Translations under genes and position numbers: made by a program | Part shown: positions 25,196 through 34,713 of the stretch, one piece after another | Position numbering within the stretch: position 1 is the first letter of the stretch | Layout of the letters: every line of letters starts with the position of its first letter | Notes under the pieces: model-generated | What the model was told of the DNA's origin: nothing | Databases searched by the model: none | The model's input: the letters and a program-made list of their open reading frames with translations, nothing else | Source of the DNA: Schlegelella aquatica | GTDB lineage: Bacteria; Pseudomonadota; Gammaproteobacteria; Burkholderiales; Burkholderiaceae_C | Assembly (NCBI RefSeq): GCF_026013905.1 | Contig: NZ_CP110257.1 | Span: forward strand, 2,502,001-2,566,000 | Length of the DNA: 64,000 nucleotides | Reading direction: 5' to 3'

Positions 25196-26802
25196 CGGCC
25201 CGCCCCCCGCAGGCGCCCGATCAGGCCGGCGGTGGAAGCGTCGAGTCCGGCGGTGTCGCCCGAGGCCAGCCGCGGCAGCAAGTCGTTGCACAGCGCCTTG
25301 CCCAGTTCCACCCCCCACTGGTCGAAGCTGTTGATGCCCCACAGCGCACCGCTGGTGAACACCCGATGCTCGTACATGGCGATCAGGGCGCCCAGGCTGC
25401 GCGGCGTGAGCTGGTCCAGCACGAAGGTCGTGCTCGGCCGGTTGCCGGGGAAGGTGCGGTGCCGCGCGACGGTGGCGGCATCGAGCGCAGGCGAGGCGGT
25501 GGGCGCCTTCTCGAGCATCGCCTCCTCGGTGGTCTTGCCGCGCATCAGGGCCTGCGCCTGCGCGAGCCCGTTGGCCAGCAGCTTGGCATGCAGGTCCTCA
25601 TGGCCGTGCGTCGGGCGCCGCACCAGGATGAACTCCACCGGAATGACGTCCGTGCCCTGGTGCAGCATCTGGAAGTACGCATGCTGCCCGTTCGTGCCCG
25701 GCTCGCCCCACACGACCGGCGAGGTGGCGTAGGGCAGCGGCTCGCCCTGCAGGTCCACGCGCTTGCCGTTGGACTCCATCTCGAGCTGTTGCAGGTACGC
25801 GGGCAGACGCTTCAAGCCCTGGTGGTACGGCGCGACGCTGCGGCTGGTGAAGCGGTGGAAGTTGCGATACCACACGTCCAGCAGGCCCAGCACCGCCGGG
25901 AGGTTGCGCGCGAGCGGCGCCTCGGCGAAGTGCCGGTCCATCGCATGGGCGCCCGCCAGCAGCGCCCGGAAGTGCTCGGCGCCGATGGCGATCGCAAGCG
26001 GCAGCCCGATCGCCGACCACAGCGAGTAACGCCCGCCCACCCAGTCCCAGAAGCCGAAGGTCGTCGTGATGCCGAACTCGGCGGCGGCCTTCACGTTGGT
26101 GGTGGTGGCGACGAAATGGCGGTCGATGTCGCGCCCGCCGTGCGCCAGGAACCAGGCCCGCGCCACCTGGGCGTTCGCCATCGTCTCCTGCGTCGTGAAA
26201 GTCTTGGAGGCGACGATGAAGAGCGTCTGTTCGGGCGTGAGCCTGCGCAACACCGGCGCGATGTCGTGCCCGTCGACGTTCGAGACGAAGTGGAACTGCA
26301 ACTGCGGATGCACGAAGGCGTCGAGCGCCGGCACCGCCATCTGCGGCCCGAGGTCGGAGCCGCCGATGCCGATGTTGACCACGTGCCGGATGCCGCTGCT
26401 CGCCACATCGCGCACCCGCTCGGCGAACTCCAGCATGCGGTCGAGCACCTCGTGCACCTCGGCGCTGTGAGGCCCCGCCCCCGGGGGCGCGCGCAACGCG
26501 GTGTGCAGCACCGCCCGCCCCTCGGTGTGATTGATGGGCTCGCCCCGCAGCATCGCGTCGCGCCGCTCAGGCAGGCCGCACTCCTCGGCCAGCGCCACCA
26601 GCAGCTTGAGGGTGGCCACGTCGATGAGGTTCCTCGACAGATCGGCAAACACCTCGGGCGCCTCGAAGCTCCACGCCTCGAAACGGCCCGGGTCGCGGCC
26701 GAAGGCCTCGCGCAGGTCGAAATCGCGCCCGTGCGCCTCGAAATGCCCCTGCAGCGCCGCCCACACGGTCGTGCGGTCGCAACGCGGATACGCTGTCGTC
26801 AT
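25192..26802 (-). CDS. pgi: glucose-6-phosphate isomerase
   Basis: A 536-residue enzyme interconverting glucose 6-phosphate and fructose 6-phosphate. Both family signatures are visible: FGFWDWVGGRYSLWSAIGLP in the middle and INSFDQWGVELGKAL near the end; the phosphate-binding GIGGSDLGP and SKTF stretches and the catalytic E/H region GEPGTNGQHAYFQ are intact. It starts 102 bases after tal and overlaps the HAD gene by 4 bases, so tal-pgi-HAD form one operon. Confidence 0.97.
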   Translation of the reverse strand: MTTAYPRCDRTTVWAALQGHFEAHGRDFDLREAFGRDPGRFEAWSFEAPEVFADLSRNLIDVATLKLLVALAEECGLPERRDAMLRGEPINHTEGRAVLHTALRAPPGAGPHSAEVHEVLDRMLEFAERVRDVASSGIRHVVNIGIGGSDLGPQMAVPALDAFVHPQLQFHFVSNVDGHDIAPVLRRLTPEQTLFIVASKTFTTQETMANAQVARAWFLAHGGRDIDRHFVATTTNVKAAAEFGITTTFGFWDWVGGRYSLWSAIGLPLAIAIGAEHFRALLAGAHAMDRHFAEAPLARNLPAVLGLLDVWYRNFHRFTSRSVAPYHQGLKRLPAYLQQLEMESNGKRVDLQGEPLPYATSPVVWGEPGTNGQHAYFQMLHQGTDVIPVEFILVRRPTHGHEDLHAKLLANGLAQAQALMRGKTTEEAMLEKAPTASPALDAATVARHRTFPGNRPSTTFVLDQLTPRSLGALIAMYEHRVFTSGALWGINSFDQWGVELGKALCNDLLPRLASGDTAGLDASTAGLIGRLRGAGR

Positions 26803-26904
26803 CGCTGTTCTTCTCCTTCCCTGAGTTGCAGGCCCGGCGTCGGCAGCGCGCACCGGGCTTTCGCCGCCGGCGGGCCCGGCCGCCCAGTCGCGGCTCGGGC
26901 ACGT

Positions 26905-27852
26905 TCACGCCGCCTGGATCAACGCCTCCAGCTTGCCAGCGTCGGCGGCGAACAGCCGGATGCCCTCGGCGAGCTTCTCGGTGGCCATCGCGTCCTCGTT
27001 GAGGGCGTAGCGGAAGCTCGCCTCGTTGTAGCTGACCGCCTTGACGCTCGCCGCACGCGCAGCCGCGGGGTCCAGGCGCCGCACCACCGGCTGGTCCATC
27101 GACTGCAGCTGCTCGAGCAGCTCCGGGCTGATCGTGAGCAGATCGCACCCGGCCAGCGCCAGGATCTGCCCCACGTTGCGGAAGCTCGCGCCCATCACCT
27201 CGGTCTCGATGCCGAAGTGCTTGTAGTACTCGTAGATGCGCGTCACCGAGCGCACCCCGGGGTCGTTCACACCGGCCATCGCCTGCTCGTCCCAGGCAGC
27301 GCCGGCCTGCTTCTTGTACCAGTCGTAGATGCGCCCGACGAACGGCGAGATCAGCGTCACCCCCGCCTCCCCGCACGCCACGGCCTGGCAGAACGAGAAC
27401 AACAGCGTCAGGTTGCAATGGATGCCTTCGTGCTCGAGCGCGCGCGCGGCCTGGATGCCTTCCCAGGTCGAAGCGATCTTGATGAGCACCCGGTCGCGCG
27501 CCACCCCCGCCGCGTCGTACAGATCGATGATGCGCTGCGCGCGCGCGATGGTCGCCGCGGTATCGAAGCTCAGCCGGGCGTCCACCTCGGTGGAGACGCG
27601 ACCGGGCACGACCTTCAGGATCTCGACACCGAAACGCACCAGCACCTGGTCGACCACCAGGTCCATCGGCTCTCCCCGGTGGGCCTCCACGGTCTCGTGC
27701 AGCAGGTGCGCGTAGTCCGGGTGCTGCACGGCCTTGAGGATGAGGGACGGATTGGTCGTCGCATCGCGCGGCGCGTACTTCGCCAATTGCTTGAAGTTGC
27801 CGGTGTCGGCGACGACGACGGTGGATTGCTTGAGTGCGTCGAGCGAGCTCAT
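26905..27852 (-). CDS. tal: transaldolase
   Basis: A 315-residue TalB-type enzyme of the pentose phosphate pathway, moving a dihydroxyacetone unit from sedoheptulose 7-phosphate to glyceraldehyde 3-phosphate. The Schiff-base lysine sits in [11 protein letters not shown], and other signatures are [10 protein letters not shown] near the N-terminus and [22 protein letters not shown]. It is first in the minus-strand operon and divergent from zwf; their shared upstream region has HexR-like repeats. Confidence 0.97.
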   Translation of the reverse strand: MSSLDALKQSTVVVADTGNFKQLAKYAPRDATTNPSLILKAVQHPDYAHLLHETVEAHRGEPMDLVVDQVLVRFGVEILKVVPGRVSTEVDARLSFDTAATIARAQRIIDLYDAAGVARDRVLIKIASTWEGIQAARALEHEGIHCNLTLLFSFCQAVACGEAGVTLISPFVGRIYDWYKKQAGAAWDEQAMAGVNDPGVRSVTRIYEYYKHFGIETEVMGASFRNVGQILALAGCDLLTISPELLEQLQSMDQPVVRRLDPAAARAASVKAVSYNEASFRYALNEDAMATEKLAEGIRLFAADAGKLEALIQAA

Positions 27853-27939
27853 GGATGAGATGGGGTAGTCAAGGCGCCCATTGTCGCGCGCCGGGCCCGG
27901 CGGGCTGCAGACGGGCCGGGCTGCGGCCACCAGGAAACT

Positions 27940-27954
27940 GGTAACAAGATTACC
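27940..27954. promoter_or_regulatory. inverted repeat, HexR-like, on the tal side
   Basis: GGTAA-CAAGA-TTACC is a 5-base inverted repeat with 5-base spacer, 88 bases upstream of the tal start codon. It resembles the TGTAAT-N3-ATTACA type of site bound by HexR. The match is partial and the assignment rests also on hexR being two genes away. Confidence 0.45.
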
Positions 27955-28054
27955 CTTGAAACCCGCCGGTAACCGGGCGATGGGACGCCGGGGCCACTCT
28001 GCACCACCCCAGGGGGCCATTTGACGTGCTGTGTGTTTCTCGGCATCATCGGGC

Positions 28055-28069
28055 TGAAACAAAATTACA
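28055..28069. promoter_or_regulatory. HexR-like operator upstream of zwf
   Basis: TGAAACAAAATTACA keeps the right half of the HexR consensus exactly (ATTACA) and most of the left (TGAAAC against TGTAAT), 65 bases before the zwf start codon. HexR in proteobacteria represses zwf and related sugar genes until 2-keto-3-deoxy-6-phosphogluconate accumulates. Confidence 0.5.
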
Positions 28070-28133
28070 TCGCGCTCGTCTGCATGTGCCTGGCCCCGGC
28101 CGTGCGGTTTTCCTTCGGTTACCCATTCGACCC

Positions 28134-29579
28134 ATGTCCTTCGACCTCGTCTTCTTCGGCGGCACCGGCGATCTCACCTGGCGCAAGCTCATGCCCGCGC
28201 TCTTCCAGGCGTTCCGTCATGGCAAGCTGCCGGCGGACGGGCGCATCCTGGCCGTCGCGCGCGACACGCAAAGCGACGAGCAGTACCGAGCGTGGCTGCG
28301 CGAGCGCTTCCAGGACGTGGACACGCCCAAGCGGCCGACGGAGGAGGAGTTCTCGCGCTTCGCCGAGATGCTGTTCTACCGCCGGATGGACCTCTCGCAG
28401 CCGCAGGACTACGCGCGGCTGAAGGAATGGCTGGAGGAGCGCCGCGCCGACACGGTGGTCCTCTACCTCGCAACCAGTCCGTACCTGTTCCCGGTGATCT
28501 GCGAGCAGCTCGGCCGCGCCGGGCTGAACGACCCGCACATCCGCGTCGTGCTCGAAAAGCCGCTCGGCCACGACCTGCGCAGCGCGCAGGAGATCAACCG
28601 CGTCGTGCGTTCCGTCTTCACCGAGCAGCAGGCCTTCCGCATCGACCACTACCTCGGCAAGCCCTCGGTGCAGAACCTGATGGCGCTGCGCTTCGGCAAC
28701 GTGCTGTTCGAGCCCCTGTGGCGCCGCGAGAGCATCGCCAACATCCAGATCACGCTGGCCGAGAGCATCGGCGTGGGCACCCGCGGCGACTTCTACGACC
28801 GCACCGGCGCCTTGCGCGACATGATCCAGAACCACGCGCTGCAGCTGCTCACGATGATCGCGATGGAGCCGCCCGCCTCCAACGACGCCGACGCGATCCG
28901 CGACGAGAAGCTCAAGGTGCTGCGATCTCTCAAGCCGTTCGCGATGGAGTCGGTGTTGCGCGATGTGGTGCGCGGTCAGTACCGCGCCGGCGCGATCGAC
29001 GGCAAGCCGGTGCCCGGTTATCTCGACGAGCAGAAGGTCCCGGCCGACAGCCAGACGGAGACCTTCGTCGCCCTGCGCACCGAGGTGCAGAACTGGCGCT
29101 GGGCGGGCGTGCCGTTCTACCTGCGCACCGGCAAGCGCCTGGCCGCCCGCGACGCGCAGATCGTCGTCAACTTCCGGCCCACACCGCACAACATCTTCGG
29201 CGGTGTCTCCCAGCCCAACAAGCTGGTGATCAAGCTGCAGCCCGAAGACGGCCTCGAGCTGCACCTGCTGGCCGCCAAGGGGGCGTTGCAGCACGACCTG
29301 CTCTCGCCGGTGTTCCTCGACCTCGATTTCGACAAGGCCTTCCCGACCGAGCGCGTGGGCGCGTACGAGCGGCTGCTGCTGGACGTCATCGCCGGCCGAC
29401 TGAACCTCTTCGTGCGCTCCGACGAGCAAGAGCAGGCCTGGCGCTGGGTCGAGCCGATCCTCCAGGCGTGGTCGCTCGACACCAGCGGGCCGCGGCCCTA
29501 TAAGGCCGGCTCCTGGGGACCGCCCGCCGCCAGCGCGCTGGTGGCACGAGACGGCTTTGCGTGGGCCGAAGAACAGTGA
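28134..29579 (+). CDS. zwf: glucose-6-phosphate 1-dehydrogenase
   Basis: A 481-residue enzyme oxidising glucose 6-phosphate to 6-phosphogluconolactone, the entrance to the oxidative pentose phosphate and Entner-Doudoroff routes. The nucleotide motif is [12 protein letters not shown] at the N-terminus; EKPLGHDL and the active-site [14 protein letters not shown] are intact. The ATG at 28134 has no obvious Shine-Dalgarno, but it begins directly before the first beta strand. It is followed after 50 bases by the hexR-type gene. Confidence 0.97.
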   Translation: MSFDLVFFGGTGDLTWRKLMPALFQAFRHGKLPADGRILAVARDTQSDEQYRAWLRERFQDVDTPKRPTEEEFSRFAEMLFYRRMDLSQPQDYARLKEWLEERRADTVVLYLATSPYLFPVICEQLGRAGLNDPHIRVVLEKPLGHDLRSAQEINRVVRSVFTEQQAFRIDHYLGKPSVQNLMALRFGNVLFEPLWRRESIANIQITLAESIGVGTRGDFYDRTGALRDMIQNHALQLLTMIAMEPPASNDADAIRDEKLKVLRSLKPFAMESVLRDVVRGQYRAGAIDGKPVPGYLDEQKVPADSQTETFVALRTEVQNWRWAGVPFYLRTGKRLAARDAQIVVNFRPTPHNIFGGVSQPNKLVIKLQPEDGLELHLLAAKGALQHDLLSPVFLDLDFDKAFPTERVGAYERLLLDVIAGRLNLFVRSDEQEQAWRWVEPILQAWSLDTSGPRPYKAGSWGPPAASALVARDGFAWAEEQ

Positions 29580-29629
29580 TTGCCCCATGACGAGAACGCG
29601 GCCGCCGATGCCGCCCTGCTGAGGACGCC

Positions 29630-30484
29630 ATGCTCGACCGTATCAAGGCCTCCATCCCCGCCCTGCCCCCCGCCGAGCAGCGGGTGGCCAAACTCGTGCT
29701 TGCCGACCCCCGCAGCTTCGCCAGCCTGCCGGTGGCCGAACTCGCCGAGCGCGCCCACGTCAGCAAGCCCACCGTGGTGCGCTTCTGCCGCAGCGTCGGT
29801 TACGACGGCCTCGCCGACTTCAAGCTCAAGCTCGCGGGCAGCGTCAACGAAGGCGTCCCCTTCGTGCACCGCGCGGTCGACGAGGATGACAAGCCCTCGG
29901 ACATCATCGTCAAGGTGATCGACAACGCGGTGTCGGCGCTGCTGAAGTTGCGCAACGATGCCGCCGGCCACGCCTTCGAACGCGCCATCGAGGCCCTCGC
30001 GCAGGCGGGCAAGTCCGGTCGTCGCATCGAGTTCTATGGGGTCGGCAACTCGGGCATCGTCGCGCAGGACGCGCAGCACAAGTTCTTTCGCCTGGGCGTG
30101 AACACGGTGGCCTGCAGCGACGGACACGTGCAGGTCATGAGCGCGACGATGCTCAAGCCCGGCGATTGCGCGGTCATCATCTCCAACTCCGGCCGCAGCC
30201 GCGACCTGCTCGACGCCGCCGAGATCGCCCGCAAGAAGGGCGCCACCAGCATCGTCATCACCGCCAGCGGCTCGCCGTTGGCGCAGCAGGCCCAGATCCT
30301 TCTGGCGGCGGACCATCCCGAGGACTACGACCGCTACAGTCCGATGGTCTCGCGGCTGCTGCACCTGACGATCATCGACATCCTCACCACGGGCGTGGCG
30401 CTGAGGCTGGGCGAGCAACTGCGCCCCGTGCTGCAGGAGATCAAGCGCAACCTGCGCGCCAAGCGCTACACCGAGGAAGCCTGA
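29630..30484 (+). CDS. hexR: RpiR-family regulator HexR
   Basis: A 284-residue regulator with an N-terminal RpiR helix-turn-helix (about residues 1-77, PAEQRVAKLVLADP, ELAERAHVSKPTVVRFCRSVGY) and a SIS sugar-phosphate-binding domain (about 125-255, YGVGNSGIVAQDAQHKFFRLG, ISNSGRSRDLLDAAEIARKKG). GAGG lies 5 bases before the start. Position directly downstream of zwf, and HexR-like sites upstream of zwf and tal, support a carbon-metabolism regulator that controls its own operon. It stops 9 bases from the convergent mlaB stop. Confidence 0.93.
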   Translation: MLDRIKASIPALPPAEQRVAKLVLADPRSFASLPVAELAERAHVSKPTVVRFCRSVGYDGLADFKLKLAGSVNEGVPFVHRAVDEDDKPSDIIVKVIDNAVSALLKLRNDAAGHAFERAIEALAQAGKSGRRIEFYGVGNSGIVAQDAQHKFFRLGVNTVACSDGHVQVMSATMLKPGDCAVIISNSGRSRDLLDAAEIARKKGATSIVITASGSPLAQQAQILLAADHPEDYDRYSPMVSRLLHLTIIDILTTGVALRLGEQLRPVLQEIKRNLRAKRYTEEA

Positions 30485-30493
30485 TCCCGGCCC

Positions 30494-30769
30494 TCAGGCC
30501 ACCGCCTCGGGCAGCAGCTCGGCCACGCCATAGAGCGCGGCCAGCGCGCGCAACTTCACCGGCAGGTGCAAGACCTCCAGCCGCTTGCCGGCTGCCTTGA
30601 CCTGGCGCGCGCACTCGAGCAGCACGGCCAGCACCGACGAGTCGAACTGCGCGAGCGCGCTGGCATCGACCACCAACCGTGCCCCGGCCTCGCGCCGCAG
30701 CGCCTGCGTGAGCATCTGCAGGGTGTCGTTGGCCTCGTGCACCGTCACCGTGGCAGGCAACAGCAACAT
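30494..30769 (-). CDS. mlaB: Mla pathway STAS-domain protein MlaB
   Basis: A 91-residue STAS protein. DSSVLAVLLECARQVKAAGK is the conserved loop and helix of the fold, with the Ser pair where MlaB carries its conserved residue. MlaB binds the ATPase MlaF at the inner membrane and stabilises the MlaFEDB lipid transporter. It is the last gene of the operon, starting 11 bases after mlaC ends. No membrane segment. Confidence 0.9.
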   Translation of the reverse strand: MLLLPATVTVHEANDTLQMLTQALRREAGARLVVDASALAQFDSSVLAVLLECARQVKAAGKRLEVLHLPVKLRALAALYGVAELLPEAVA

Positions 30770-30780
30770 CGCACCTCCGG

Positions 30781-31440
30781 TCAGCTGCGGCCGTTGGCGC
30801 TGGCGTTCGTCGCGCCGTTGCCGGCCGCGCCGCTCTTGTTGCGCTCGGCCAGGCGCGCGATCAGGCCATCGATGCCATGCTGTCCGATCTCCTGCGCGAA
30901 ACTGCTGCGGTAGTTCTCGACCAGCCAGATCCCCAGCACGTTCACGTCGTAGATCTTCCAGCCGTTCGGCGTCTTTTCCAGCCGGTAGTCGAGCTGCACC
31001 GGCTCCTTGCCCCCGCGCACCTCGGTACGCACGATGACTTCCTTGTCTTCGGGGTCCGCCCGCAGCGGCTTGACCACCACCTGGTAGTCACGCACCTGAT
31101 TGACGGCTCCCGCATACGAGCGGATTAAGAGCTGCTTGAACTCCTCCTGCAGCCGCTGCTGCTGCTCGGGCGTCGCCTGGCGCCAGTAGCGGCCCACCGT
31201 GAGCGCGGTCATCCGGCGGAAGTTCACGTGCGGCATGATCTTCGCATCGACGAGCTCCATGATGCGCGGCAGGCTTCCGGCTTGCACGGCCCTGTCCTGC
31301 TTGATCGTCTGAAGCACCTCGTCGGACAGGCGCTGGATCAGTGCATCGGGCGCCTCCTGCGACTGTGCATGACCCGTCAGGGTCGCAAAGGCAAGGAACG
31401 CTCCCGCGCACCATGCCACGAATCCTCGGCGATTCAGCAT
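30781..31440 (-). CDS. mlaC: periplasmic phospholipid-binding protein MlaC
   Basis: A 219-residue periplasmic shuttle that carries phospholipid between the outer-membrane MlaA complex and the inner-membrane MlaFEDB. The N-terminal signal peptide ends near GHAQS (residue 27), and begins with NRRGF, so Tat export is possible as well as Sec. The mature protein has the family features FKQLLIRSYAGAVNQ and GWKIYDVNVLGIWLVENYRSSF. The Ala/Asn/Gly-rich last 20 residues are variable. It is separated from mlaA by 195 bases that contain a GGCAGGC/GCCTGCC hairpin. Confidence 0.95.
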   Translation of the reverse strand: MLNRRGFVAWCAGAFLAFATLTGHAQSQEAPDALIQRLSDEVLQTIKQDRAVQAGSLPRIMELVDAKIMPHVNFRRMTALTVGRYWRQATPEQQQRLQEEFKQLLIRSYAGAVNQVRDYQVVVKPLRADPEDKEVIVRTEVRGGKEPVQLDYRLEKTPNGWKIYDVNVLGIWLVENYRSSFAQEIGQHGIDGLIARLAERNKSGAAGNGATNASANGRS

Positions 31441-31462
31441 CGTTGTCGTCCTTTCTAGCTCC

Positions 31463-31480
31463 GGCAGGCGAGCGCCTGCC
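31463..31480 (-). other. hairpin in the mlaA-mlaC gap
   Basis: GGCAGGCG and CGCCTGCC form a perfect 8-base inverted repeat with a 2-base gap, 23 bases before the mlaC start codon. It may adjust mlaC translation or stabilise processed mRNA. No T-run follows, so a terminator is unlikely. Confidence 0.35.
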
Positions 31481-31635
31481 ATACCTGACACCGTATTCTT
31501 GAGACCGACACCCGCACGAATTGGTTCGACGTGCCGGTAGCAGCGGAGGTTCCAACGGTGACCAGCCGCAACAGGCGCTCCCCCGCCTGTGCGAGCACCC
31601 CGGCATCCAGGCACGGATTCAGGGCGCGGCCCGGT

Positions 31636-32424
31636 TCACTGCGCAGCGCCCTGCTCCTTGCCCGGCGGCTGGCCCTGCTCTTGCTCGTCGTACTCCTCGT
31701 CGTACTCGTCGTCTTCCGCTGGCGGATTGCCGTCATACACCGCATTGCGGCGCCGCTGCAGGTACGCATCGCGCACGAAGAGATACGGGTCGAGCGCGAC
31801 CTGCTCCAACAGCCGGGTGGCATCGAGCAAGGCGGCACGCCGCTCCACCATACGCAAAGCGGTCAAGCCGACGGCGGCCTCCTCATCCCCGACCAGCCCC
31901 GCGGCCGACGCCCGCATGTCCAGCGGCAGCGCCGCGGTATCGCGCAGCGTCGAAGGTCCGAGCAGCGGCAGCACGATGTAGGGGCCCGGACCCACGCCCC
32001 AGCGCCCCAGCGTCTGACCGAAGTCCTCCTCCTGACGCTCGATGCGCGCCTCGGTGGCGATGTCCAGCAGCCCGCCCCACCCGAACACCGTGTTGATCCC
32101 GAAGCGCATGGTGTTGCGCAAGGCGGGCTCCAGCTTGAGTTGCAGCAGGCTGTTGATGGCGGACCAGGCGTCGCCGATGTTGGAGAAGAAGTTGGACACG
32201 CCGGTGCGCACGGGACGGGGCACCACGTCCCGGTAGGTTTGCGCGACCGGTTTGACGACCGCCTTGTCGAGCGCCTCGTTGAAGGCGTAGACCTTGCGGT
32301 TCATCGGCTCGAAGGGGTCGCCGGGGTGGGTGGTGGCACACCCGGTCAGCCACGCGCAAAGGACCAACGCCGCCAGACGCCGCGCCACGCGGACCGCGGA
32401 GGAACTCGCTCGCTCGCCCCCCAT
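31636..32424 (-). CDS. mlaA: outer-membrane lipoprotein MlaA (VacJ)
   Basis: A 262-residue lipoprotein (lipobox LTGC, Cys near residue 29) that sits in the outer membrane and removes misplaced phospholipid from the outer leaflet. Signatures: DPFEPMNRKVYAFNEALDKAV, NFFSNIGDAWSAINSLLQ, GWGGLLDIATE and GPYIVLPLLGPSTLRD. The C-terminal 35 residues are strikingly acidic (EDDEYDEEYDEQEQ) and beyond the usual fold. Its ATG overlaps the mlaD stop (TGATG), so the two are translationally coupled; in E. coli mlaA is unlinked. Confidence 0.96.
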   Translation of the reverse strand: MGGERASSSAVRVARRLAALVLCAWLTGCATTHPGDPFEPMNRKVYAFNEALDKAVVKPVAQTYRDVVPRPVRTGVSNFFSNIGDAWSAINSLLQLKLEPALRNTMRFGINTVFGWGGLLDIATEARIERQEEDFGQTLGRWGVGPGPYIVLPLLGPSTLRDTAALPLDMRASAAGLVGDEEAAVGLTALRMVERRAALLDATRLLEQVALDPYLFVRDAYLQRRRNAVYDGNPPAEDDEYDEEYDEQEQGQPPGKEQGAAQ

Positions 32425-32912
32425 CACTTGCTCCTGTTGCCTTGAGGCGCAGCGGGTGCGTCGGCCGCACGGTTGTACAGGAACTGGCTGATGAGGTTCT
32501 CGAGCACGACCGCCGACTGCGTCTGCGTGATGACATCGCCGGCGGCCAGAGTCGCTTCCTCGGCCCCGGGCTCGATGCCGATGTACTGCTCGCCCAGCAA
32601 GCCGGACGTGAGGATCTTGACCGAGCTGTCCTTGGGGAACGAGTACCGGCGCTCCAACTCCAGCCGCACCGTGGCCTGGTAGGTCTTGTCGTCGAAGCCG
32701 ATCGCCGCGACGCGCCCCACCACCACGCCGGCGCTCTTGACCGGCGCCTTGGGCTTGAGCCCGCCGATGTTGTCGAACCTGGCATCGACCGTGTAGGTGT
32801 CCTCGAACGAGAGGTTCAAGAGGTTGCCGGCCTTGAGCGCCAGGAACACCAGTGCCGCCGCGCCGATCAGCACGAACAGCCCGACCCACACATCATGACG
32901 CGACTTCTGCAT
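32424..32912 (-). CDS. mlaD: MCE-domain protein MlaD
   Basis: A 162-residue single-pass inner-membrane protein forming the hexameric lipid-binding ring of the Mla transporter. One membrane helix at about 9-29 (VWVGLFVLIGAAALVFLALKA) is followed by the MCE domain at about 38-117 (YTVDARFDNIGGLKPKAPVKSAGVVVGRV, LTSGLLGEQYIGI). The C-terminal Pro/Ala/Asn-rich tail is variable. It starts 35 bases after mlaE stops. Confidence 0.96.
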   Translation of the reverse strand: MQKSRHDVWVGLFVLIGAAALVFLALKAGNLLNLSFEDTYTVDARFDNIGGLKPKAPVKSAGVVVGRVAAIGFDDKTYQATVRLELERRYSFPKDSSVKILTSGLLGEQYIGIEPGAEEATLAAGDVITQTQSAVVLENLISQFLYNRAADAPAAPQGNRSK

Positions 32913-32947
32913 CGTTGACTCCCCGCCTCGGCACCTTCCGATGGCGA

Positions 32948-33733
32948 TCAAATCGAGAACATCATGGCCGTCAGCACGAAGTCGAGTCCCAGCACGGCCA
33001 GCGAGGCCATCACCACCGTGCGGGTCGTCGCCCGTGCCACACCTTCCGGCGTCGGCTTGCACATATAGCCTTGCAGCAGCGCGACGAAGGTCACCGTGAC
33101 GCCGAACACGACGCTCTTGATCACGCCGTTGCCGACATCCAGCCAGACGTCCACCCCTCCTTGCATCTGCGACCAGAAGCTGCCCGGGTCCACACCGATC
33201 AGCAGCACACCGACGACCCAGCCCCCGATGATGCCGACCGCACTGAACACGGCTGCCAGCAGGGGCATCGCGACGAGGCCGGCCCAAAAGCGCGGCGCCA
33301 GCACCCGGTGCAAAGGGTCCACCGCCATCATCTCCATCGCGGTCAACTGCTCGCCCGCCTTCATCAGGCCGATCTCGGCCGTCAGCGACGTGCCGGCCCG
33401 GCCGGCGAACAGCAGCGCGCTCACCACCGGGCCCAGTTCGCGCACCAGCGCGAGTGCCACGAGCAGCCCCAGCGCTTCCTCGGAGCCGTAGCGCTGGAGC
33501 GTGTAGTAGCCCTGCAGCCCGAGCACGAAACCGACGAACAGGCCCGAGACGGCAATGATCGCGAGCGAGTAATTGCCGAGGAAGTGGACCTGGTCGACGA
33601 CCAGCCGCGCCCGGGCCAGTGCGGCGGGCAACGACCCGAGCAGACGCAGAAACAGCCGGGTCGCATGCCCGATATCGGTCAGCTTGCCCCGCACCGCCGC
33701 CCCGACGCGGGCCGGATTCAGCCACGCCAGCAC
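32948..33733 (-). CDS. mlaE: Mla ABC transporter permease MlaE
   Basis: A 261-residue inner-membrane permease of the MlaE family with five to six membrane segments. Conserved are LVRELGPVVSALLFAGRAGTSLTAEIGLMKAGEQLTAMEMM, the coupling region that contacts MlaF, and GGWVVGVLL. Translation starts with GTG preceded by GAGGTGG, one base after the mlaF stop codon, indicating tight coupling. Length is normal. Confidence 0.96.
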   Translation of the reverse strand: MLAWLNPARVGAAVRGKLTDIGHATRLFLRLLGSLPAALARARLVVDQVHFLGNYSLAIIAVSGLFVGFVLGLQGYYTLQRYGSEEALGLLVALALVRELGPVVSALLFAGRAGTSLTAEIGLMKAGEQLTAMEMMAVDPLHRVLAPRFWAGLVAMPLLAAVFSAVGIIGGWVVGVLLIGVDPGSFWSQMQGGVDVWLDVGNGVIKSVVFGVTVTFVALLQGYMCKPTPEGVARATTRTVVMASLAVLGLDFVLTAMMFSI

Positions 33734-33734
33734 G

Positions 33735-34565
33735 TCACCACCTCATTCCGAAGTCATCCGCCGGCTCCGCGGCGGGGTAATGAAAGCGCACCGGCCCGTC
33801 GGCCTGGGCGTCGACGAACTGGCGCACCAGCGGGTCGGTCGAAGCGCGCATCTCGGCGGGCGTGCCTTGGGCGGCGATGCGCCCCTCGGCGAGAAAGACG
33901 ACATGGTCCGCGATCAGGAAGGTCTCGTCCACGTCGTGGGAGACGACGACGCTCGTCACGCCCAGGGTCTCGTTGAGCTGCCGGATGAGTCGCGCCGCCA
34001 CCCCCATCGAGATCGGATCGAGGCCGGCGAACGGCTCGTCGTACATGATGAGGTCCGGGTCGAGCGCCATCGCGCGGGCCAGCGCCACCCGTCGCGCCAT
34101 ACCGCCCGAGACCTGGCTCGGCATGAGATCGCGCGCGCCGCGCAAGCCCACCGCGTTCAGCTTCATCAGCACGAGGTCGCGGATCAGCGGCTCGGGCAGC
34201 CGCGTGTGCTCACGCAGCGGAAAAGCCACGTTCTCGAACACCGACAAATCGGTGAACAACGCACCGAACTGAAAGAGCATGCCCATGCGACGCCGCACGG
34301 CATAGAGCTCGGACCGATCGAGCGTGCCCAGGTCGCGCCCGTCGAACAGGACCTGCCCCTCCTGCGGCCGCACCTGGGCGCCGATGAGTCGCAGCACCGT
34401 GGTCTTGCCGCCGCCGGACGCCCCCATCAACGCCGTGATCTTGCCCCGCGGCACGACGAGGCTCACCCCATCGAGGATGCGCCGGTCGTCGTAGCCGAAG
34501 CGCACATCGCGCAACTCCACGAGGGGAGGCGCCGAGGCGTCGGGGGTGGAAATCGCAGCAGCCAT
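33735..34565 (-). CDS. mlaF: Mla ABC transporter ATPase MlaF
   Basis: A 276-residue ATPase powering phospholipid transport at the inner membrane. Walker A is GASGGGKTT, the Q-loop FQFGALFTDLSV, the ABC signature VSGGMARRVALARAMA, Walker B LIMYDEPFAGLDP, and the switch His is in VVVSHDVDE. It is the first gene of mlaFEDACB. Its last 12 residues (AEPADDFGMRW) are family-variable. Confidence 0.96.
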   Translation of the reverse strand: MAAAISTPDASAPPLVELRDVRFGYDDRRILDGVSLVVPRGKITALMGASGGGKTTVLRLIGAQVRPQEGQVLFDGRDLGTLDRSELYAVRRRMGMLFQFGALFTDLSVFENVAFPLREHTRLPEPLIRDLVLMKLNAVGLRGARDLMPSQVSGGMARRVALARAMALDPDLIMYDEPFAGLDPISMGVAARLIRQLNETLGVTSVVVSHDVDETFLIADHVVFLAEGRIAAQGTPAEMRASTDPLVRQFVDAQADGPVRFHYPAAEPADDFGMRW

Positions 34566-34713
34566 GGATGCGGGACAGGAAAACAAAAACCGGCATGGGA
34601 CACGCCGGCGATTGCGGATGATAGGGGAAAACACTGCAACACCCCGGCCGCGCCCCACTTCCGGGGGGTGTCGGCGCCGCGCGCCGCGTGGCGCCCGGCC
34701 CACACCGCACCGG

